Source of the DNA: an uncultured Eggerthella sp.
GTDB taxonomy: Bacteria; Actinomycetota; Coriobacteriia; Coriobacteriales; Eggerthellaceae
Length of the DNA: 49,654 bases
Assembly (NCBI GenBank): GCA_900546175.1
Contig: URBX01000010.1
Span: forward strand, 1 to 49,654
Direction: 5' to 3'
Made by a program: the position numbers and the translations under genes. Positions 47,265 to 49,654 of this stretch are shown one piece after another. The notes under the pieces were generated by a model. It was given only the letters and a program-made list of their open reading frames with translations, searched no databases and had not been told where the DNA came from. How positions within the stretch are numbered: position 1 is the stretch's first letter; each line of letters starts with the position of its first letter.

Positions 47265-48308
47265 ATGACTGGACTTGGAATTCTTTGGTTCATTATCATT
47301 GCCATACTTCTTATTGGCTACTTCGCTCTTGATGGTTTTGATTTAGGCGTAGGTGTTTTATATCCCTTCGTTGCAAAAAATCAACGCACAAAATCAATGA
47401 TGATTCGTGCAATTGGCCCTGTTTGGGATGGCAATGAGGTGTGGCTTTTAACTGCAGGCGGTGCTCTCTTTGCAGCGTTTGCTCCTGCATATGCAACATG
47501 CTTCTCAGGTTTTTATCTGGCAATTATGCTCGTTTTGTTCGGTTTAATCTTACGTGCTGTAGCAATAGAATTTGCTGCTGAGCGTACCGCTCCTGCAAAA
47601 TTCTGGGATTTTACTTTCTTTATTGGTAGCTTGTTGCCTGCTTTGCTATTTGGCGTTGCTATTGGAAATGTAATTGCTGGTATTCCTCTTGATGCTCATG
47701 GTGACTATACGGGATCCTTCTTTGGCTTACTTACTCCATTTGCTTTGTGCTGTGGTGTGCTTGGTTTGGTTCACATGCTTATGCAGGGAAGCGCATGGAT
47801 GGCAGCAAAGGCTCCTCATAATGATTTGATGCATGAGAAGTTCGCACGTCTCCGCAGGGTTTTTGCGGTAATAGATTTGGCGGTATTTGCACTTGTTACT
47901 GTTTTGTATTTTGTGTTAGTGGTTCCAAACTCTGCAGTAGGTTTAGGCACTAACGGTGTGGCAATCTTTTTTGCAGTAGTGTTTGTGATTAGTACTCTGA
48001 TAACGCTTCTTCCTAATCCTAAGCAGTGGAAGTACGACTTTGTGGTCCCAATTGCTTCTGGATTAGGTTGTGCAGGATTGGTAGGAATTTTTGCATCCTC
48101 CCTGTTCCCTTATATCGTTCCTTCTACTATTGCAGAAAATTCCCTCACTATTGCAAATAGCGCTTCTTCTGATGTGTCTCTAACGGCAATGACGCTTATT
48201 GCTATTGTGGGCGTTATCTTAGTCTTGGCTTATCACGTATATGTTTATCGTGTATTTGCGGGACGTTTGGATGAGGCAGACTTTGCGGGCGAACACGGAG
48301 CGTATTAA
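47265..48308 (+). CDS. cydB: Cytochrome bd oxidase subunit II
   Basis: The 347-residue protein has eight or nine transmembrane helices and the family motifs GYFALDGFDLGVGVLYPFVA (residues 17-36) and GPVWDGNEVWLLTAGGALFA (about 51-70). It partners CydA. A GGGGGC site precedes the ATG. A strong terminator follows about 85 bp after the stop. Confidence 0.96.
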   Translation: MTGLGILWFIIIAILLIGYFALDGFDLGVGVLYPFVAKNQRTKSMMIRAIGPVWDGNEVWLLTAGGALFAAFAPAYATCFSGFYLAIMLVLFGLILRAVAIEFAAERTAPAKFWDFTFFIGSLLPALLFGVAIGNVIAGIPLDAHGDYTGSFFGLLTPFALCCGVLGLVHMLMQGSAWMAAKAPHNDLMHEKFARLRRVFAVIDLAVFALVTVLYFVLVVPNSAVGLGTNGVAIFFAVVFVISTLITLLPNPKQWKYDFVVPIASGLGCAGLVGIFASSLFPYIVPSTIAENSLTIANSASSDVSLTAMTLIAIVGVILVLAYHVYVYRVFAGRLDEADFAGEHGAY

Positions 48309-48392
48309 TTACGCATTTATTGCTTAGCTTTCTTTTGGAAAAACTTGTTGAGTTAAAAACAAGAGAGCGCAAAACAAATTAATACATTTAAC

Positions 48393-48429
48393 CAATTAGA
48401 CCACTTTCGGGTGGTCTAATTGTTTTTTT
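48393..48429 (+). terminator. Terminator after cydAB
   Basis: A 12-bp stem, CAATTAGACCAC with GTGGTCTAATTG (48393-48404 and 48411-48422), has a six-base loop and is followed by seven T residues. The A-rich 5' flank also allows use on the minus strand, so it may be bidirectional with the convergent lipid kinase gene. Confidence 0.92.
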
Positions 48430-48508
48430 GGTTATAGGAACGCAAAACTCTTTATCTTGTATTTTGAGAAACCAAACTTTGCTCAATTAGCTGATTTTCA
48501 AGAAATGC

Positions 48509-49435
48509 TTACTTGCTTGGATAAAGGATGCGAAGAGCCTCTTTTTCCATGGTGATTTCAAAATGAGTTCCACTAATAGGCTCTCCATCAATTTGGGCAG
48601 GGATAGGTTTTTCGAAATCAAGCACGAGCGATTCTGCGACATTAAATGAAATGTTTTTGTGACCCACATGTCCTCCGTTTAGAGCCGATCCAAACAGACG
48701 TAAGGCAGTAGAAAACGAAAGAGTAGGGGTTGCGTAGCAGATATCAAACAGTCCATCATTTGTTTTTGCGTTAGGACAAATTTTGAATCCGCCACCGTAA
48801 TAGGGACCATTTTGAACTGCTATTAAATACAGCGAGGTTGTAAAAGGGTCTTTATTATCGAGGGTTATAGTGCACTGGTATTCATCTCTATGGTTTTTCA
48901 GCTGGTTAAGTCCTGCCTGAATATAGAGAATTGTTCCCGTGTTGTTTGTTGTTTTTCTTCGGTCCATTGTTTCAAGTGCAATTGCAGCATCGAGTCCAAA
49001 AGAGAGAGTTTCGTCAAAGTATTCGCCGTTTACTTTACCGATGTCAGTATAAATGCATTTAGAATTGACAAGCTGATAAAGCGCTTTTTCAGGAGTGCGG
49101 TTAAGTTGCAAAGCGCGTCCAAAATCGTCACCATTTCCGCAAGGCAACACGGCAAGTTGAGGACGTTTATCTTTAGGAAGAAGCATAAGCCCATTTACTA
49201 TTTCATGGATATGACCGTCACCACCTAAGGCGATAATGGTATCAACTTTGCTACCAAATTCATACGCAATTTTCGTTCCGTCTTTCGGAGCAACCGTATA
49301 TTTGAAATGAAGGCTGTGGTTCTTTTTTTCTGCCTGCGTGATAAGAGGCAAATGGCTTGTGAGGTAAGCAGCTGCTTCTGACGCTTTTCCTGAACGCGCA
49401 ACAGGATTTACGATAATAAGAGTATTTCCGAACAT
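48509..49435 (-). CDS. Diacylglycerol kinase family lipid kinase
   Basis: The 308-residue protein belongs to the DagK/YegS/sphingosine-kinase fold: LIIVNPVARSGKASEAAAYL at the N-terminus, DTIIALGGDGHIHEIVNGLM (GGDG nucleotide loop, about residues 71-74), and AVLPCGNGDDFGRALQL, the variant of GTGNDFAR. Later, GLFDICYATPTLS and QIDGEPISGTHFEI end the lipid domain. It phosphorylates diacylglycerol or a related lipid at the membrane. The usual GGDGT Thr is His here. It is convergent with cydB and has its own upstream region near tRNA-His. Confidence 0.9.
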   Translation of the reverse strand: MFGNTLIIVNPVARSGKASEAAAYLTSHLPLITQAEKKNHSLHFKYTVAPKDGTKIAYEFGSKVDTIIALGGDGHIHEIVNGLMLLPKDKRPQLAVLPCGNGDDFGRALQLNRTPEKALYQLVNSKCIYTDIGKVNGEYFDETLSFGLDAAIALETMDRRKTTNNTGTILYIQAGLNQLKNHRDEYQCTITLDNKDPFTTSLYLIAVQNGPYYGGGFKICPNAKTNDGLFDICYATPTLSFSTALRLFGSALNGGHVGHKNISFNVAESLVLDFEKPIPAQIDGEPISGTHFEITMEKEALRILYPSK

Positions 49436-49558
49436 AAGCTATCTTTCTTTCCTAAAACTAAAGCTATTATACCGAAGGCAAAGGTGTCTTTCTTTTTGTG
49501 TGATAAACCCATTTATAAAGACGATTTGCTCTGAGAAAAAATATTCTTAAAAAACATC

Positions 49559-49586
49559 TTGTAAGAAATTGGGAATTCCGTATAAT
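49559..49586 (+). promoter_or_regulatory. Promoter of tRNA-His
   Basis: TTGTAA (49559-49564) and a perfect TATAAT (49581-49586) are 16 bp apart, 14 bp before the tRNA gene. Confidence 0.7.
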
Positions 49587-49600
49587 ACTTACTTGCGCTT

Positions 49601-49654
49601 GGTGGCTATAGTTCAGTTGGCTAGAATGCCAGATTGTGGCTCTGGAGGTCGTCG
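49601..49654 (+). tRNA. tRNA-His (GTG), cut by the window end
   Basis: Acceptor 5' strand, D arm (AGTTCAGTTGGCTAGAAT) and anticodon arm CCAGA-TTGTGGC-TCTGG with anticodon GTG are present. An extra 5' G typical of tRNA-His precedes GTGGCTA. The T arm and 3' end lie beyond the window. Confidence 0.9.

Noticed and set aside
1..49654. CRISPR array or insertion sequence
   Set aside because: No run of regularly spaced repeats and no transposase gene was found; the only mobile element seen is the prophage.

Overview
The window is almost certainly two unrelated pieces of DNA joined in one assembly. Bases 1 to about 3,815 are strongly AT-rich and hold a low-GC Firmicutes (Clostridia-like) ribosomal and transcription cluster: a flavin reductase gene, then rpmG, secE, nusG, rplK, rplA, an L10 leader and rplJ. 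Inside the lysine-rich C-terminus of rplJ (about 3,795-3,845) base composition and codon use change abruptly. The reading frame then continues, in frame, into a membrane-anchored YkuD L,D-transpeptidase from another organism. rplL, rpoB and rpoC, which should follow rplJ, are absent. From there to the end the DNA is of moderate GC and reads as one coherent chromosome. Gene content suggests an actinobacterial Coriobacteriia (Atopobium/Olsenella-like) genome; this assignment is an inference from protein character only.

Host part, left of the prophage: L,D-transpeptidase, murI, rdgB, tRNA-Pro(TGG), tRNA-Gly(TCC), and on the minus strand a LysR regulator, a Gfo/Idh/MocA oxidoreductase and a tlpA-ccdA thiol-redox pair. 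Host part, right of the prophage: tRNA-Arg(TCT), an ornithine carbamoyltransferase, argS, cydC and cydD (minus), cydA and cydB (plus), a diacylglycerol-kinase-family lipid kinase (minus) and the 5' part of tRNA-His(GTG).

Bases 11,030-39,182 are a 28.1-kb prophage of siphovirus type integrated in the 3' end of the tRNA-Arg gene, bounded by a perfect 49-bp direct repeat. A lysogeny block on the plus strand (S24-type repressor, a DprA-like plus phosphoribosyltransferase gene pair, tyrosine integrase) lies next to attR. All other phage genes are on the minus strand. The early block runs from a Cro-like gene through an excisionase-like HTH protein, RuvC-like, zinc-ribbon and ParB-like proteins, DUF1351, Bet/RecT, SSB and MazG-like proteins to a terminator at 28,283. 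The late block starts at a promoter buried in a 22-bp palindrome and encodes a fused small/large terminase, portal, MuF-type minor capsid protein, scaffold, capsid, connectors, tail tube, chaperones, tape measure, Dit, tail proteins, holin, CHAP endolysin and a separate SH3b protein. UUCG-loop terminators at 22,554 and 12,988 divide the late block.

The most interesting content is the DprA/phosphoribosyltransferase pair, which has the composition of ShosTA-type toxin-antitoxin/anti-phage modules and sits where prophages carry lysogenic-conversion genes. Other points are four regularly built operators in the immunity region, integrase arm-type repeats at both prophage ends, an outward promoter at attL that may now drive host ccdA-tlpA, a minor capsid protein with an AT-rich zinc-metallopeptidase-like tail, and several small overlapping phage genes.
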